DNA of 6,359 bases, taken from NCBI GenBank assembly GCA_938039225.1, contig CALHVH010000109.1:1-6359 (forward strand), written 5' to 3'. Below, in pieces: positions 5,578 to 6,359 of this stretch (its first letter is position 1; each line of letters begins with the position of its first letter). The position numbers and the translations under genes are program-made. The notes below the pieces were generated by a model. It worked only from the letters and a program-made list of their open reading frames with translations. It did no database searches and was not told the DNA's origin. Source of the DNA: an uncultured Gammaproteobacteria bacterium. GTDB taxonomy: Bacteria; Pseudomonadota; Gammaproteobacteria; Steroidobacterales; JABDMI01.

Positions 5578-6359
5578 TTGGATAAATTACAAATAACTGG
5601 TGGTACTCGATTACACGGAGAAGTGAAAATATCGGGTGCAAAAAATGCAGCATTGCCAATATTAGCGGCAACCTTGTTAGCTGAGGGCGTCTCATTCATT
5701 GCCAACGTACCGCATTTAAAAGATGTTACAACCATGATTCAGTTGCTTGCCAATATGGGTGTAGATTTGAGCTTAAATGAGCAGCAAACGGTTGAAGTAG
5801 ATGCAAGTGTTGTAGCAACAACCGAAGCGCCTTATGAGTTGGTAAAAACTATGCGTGCTTCCATTTTAGTTTTAGGCCCTTTAGTTGCACGTTTTGGTAA
5901 AGCTAAAGTGTCCTTGCCAGGTGGCTGTGCAATTGGTGCAAGACCCGTAAACTTGCATGTGCAGGGTTTACAACAAATGGGTGCTGAAATCGAAATTAAA
6001 GATGGTTATATTCATGCAAGTTTGCCTGGTACACGCACTCGTTTGCAAGGTGCAACTATTGTGATGGATACCGTAACCGTGACTGGTACTGAAAACTTAA
6101 TGATGGCAGCTGTATTAGCAGAAGGTGAAACTGTATTAGAGAATGCAGCGCGTGAACCTGAAGTCATTGATCTTGCACATTTACTCATAAAAATGGGTGC
6201 AAATATTCAAGGAGCCGGAACCAGCACGATTAGAGTGCAGGGCGTAGAGAAGCTCACTGGAGTCAATTACTCGGTACTACCTGACCGTATTGAAACGGGT
6301 ACCTATCTGGTAGCTGCTGCTACTTCTGGTGGTTCAATTACCGCCAAAAAAACTTGTCC
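5578..6359 (+). CDS. murA: UDP-N-acetylglucosamine 1-carboxyvinyltransferase MurA, N-terminal part (3' end outside window)
   Basis: MurA transfers enolpyruvate from PEP to UDP-GlcNAc, the first committed step of peptidoglycan synthesis, in the cytoplasm. The frame is open from TTG 5578 to the right edge, 260 complete codons of about 420. Translating TTG as Met gives MDKLQITGGTRLHGEVKISG, aligned end to end with E. coli MDKFRVQG, and a good AGGGTGA ribosome-binding site precedes it; no in-frame ATG is available near the N-terminus. Active-site residues seen are Lys22-Asn23 (GAKNAALPIL), Arg93 in VKTMRAS, Cys117 in LPGGCAIGAR and Arg122, corresponding to E. coli Lys22, Arg91, Cys115 and Arg120. 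The cysteine means the fosfomycin-binding nucleophile is present. LPDRIETGTYLVAAA at about 235-249 leads into the second domain half. The gap to ibaG is 44 bp with no terminator visible, so the two are probably co-transcribed. Confidence 0.97.
   Translation, partial: MDKLQITGGTRLHGEVKISGAKNAALPILAATLLAEGVSFIANVPHLKDVTTMIQLLANMGVDLSLNEQQTVEVDASVVATTEAPYELVKTMRASILVLGPLVARFGKAKVSLPGGCAIGARPVNLHVQGLQQMGAEIEIKDGYIHASLPGTRTRLQGATIVMDTVTVTGTENLMMAAVLAEGETVLENAAREPEVIDLAHLLIKMGANIQGAGTSTIRVQGVEKLTGVNYSVLPDRIETGTYLVAAATSGGSITAKKTC

Overview
The window is chromosomal DNA of a gammaproteobacterium. The gene order yrbG-kdsD-kdsC-lptC-lptA-lptB-rpoN, facing ibaG-murA, is the conserved envelope and lipopolysaccharide locus of that class. 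The encoded proteins align residue for residue with recalled E. coli counterparts at most catalytic positions. Base composition looks AT-leaning (roughly 40% G+C, judged by eye). The genus cannot be fixed from sequence alone.

Layout. Positions 1-5097 carry a minus-strand cluster read from right to left: yrbG (cation/sodium exchanger), kdsD (arabinose-5-phosphate isomerase), kdsC (KDO-8-phosphate phosphatase), lptC, lptA and lptB (lipopolysaccharide transport), then the first 195 codons of rpoN (sigma-54), which runs off the left edge. Gaps between the first six genes are 16, 2, 4, 25 and 2 bp, so they look like one operon. The gap before rpoN is wider, at 75 bp. Positions 5098-5284 are a short divergent control region. 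Positions 5285-6359 carry ibaG (BolA family) and the first 260 codons of murA, which starts at TTG and runs off the right edge.

How the genes work together. KdsD and KdsC make the KDO sugar of the lipopolysaccharide inner core. LptB powers extraction of finished lipopolysaccharide from the inner membrane, and LptC and LptA carry it across the periplasm. MurA opens peptidoglycan synthesis. Lipopolysaccharide and cell-wall functions therefore sit on either side of one divergent promoter region.

Novelty. Every coding stretch belongs to a well-known family, and I see no mobile element, RNA gene, CRISPR array or uncharacterised gene. The most notable feature is an absence: the mlaFEDCB phospholipid-transport operon, which in E. 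coli and Pseudomonas lies between kdsD/yrbG and ibaG-murA, is missing here. Smaller points are the TTG start of murA, a cysteine pair in LptA, start-site ambiguity in yrbG and ibaG, and a short KdsC. I found no evidence of an undescribed system.
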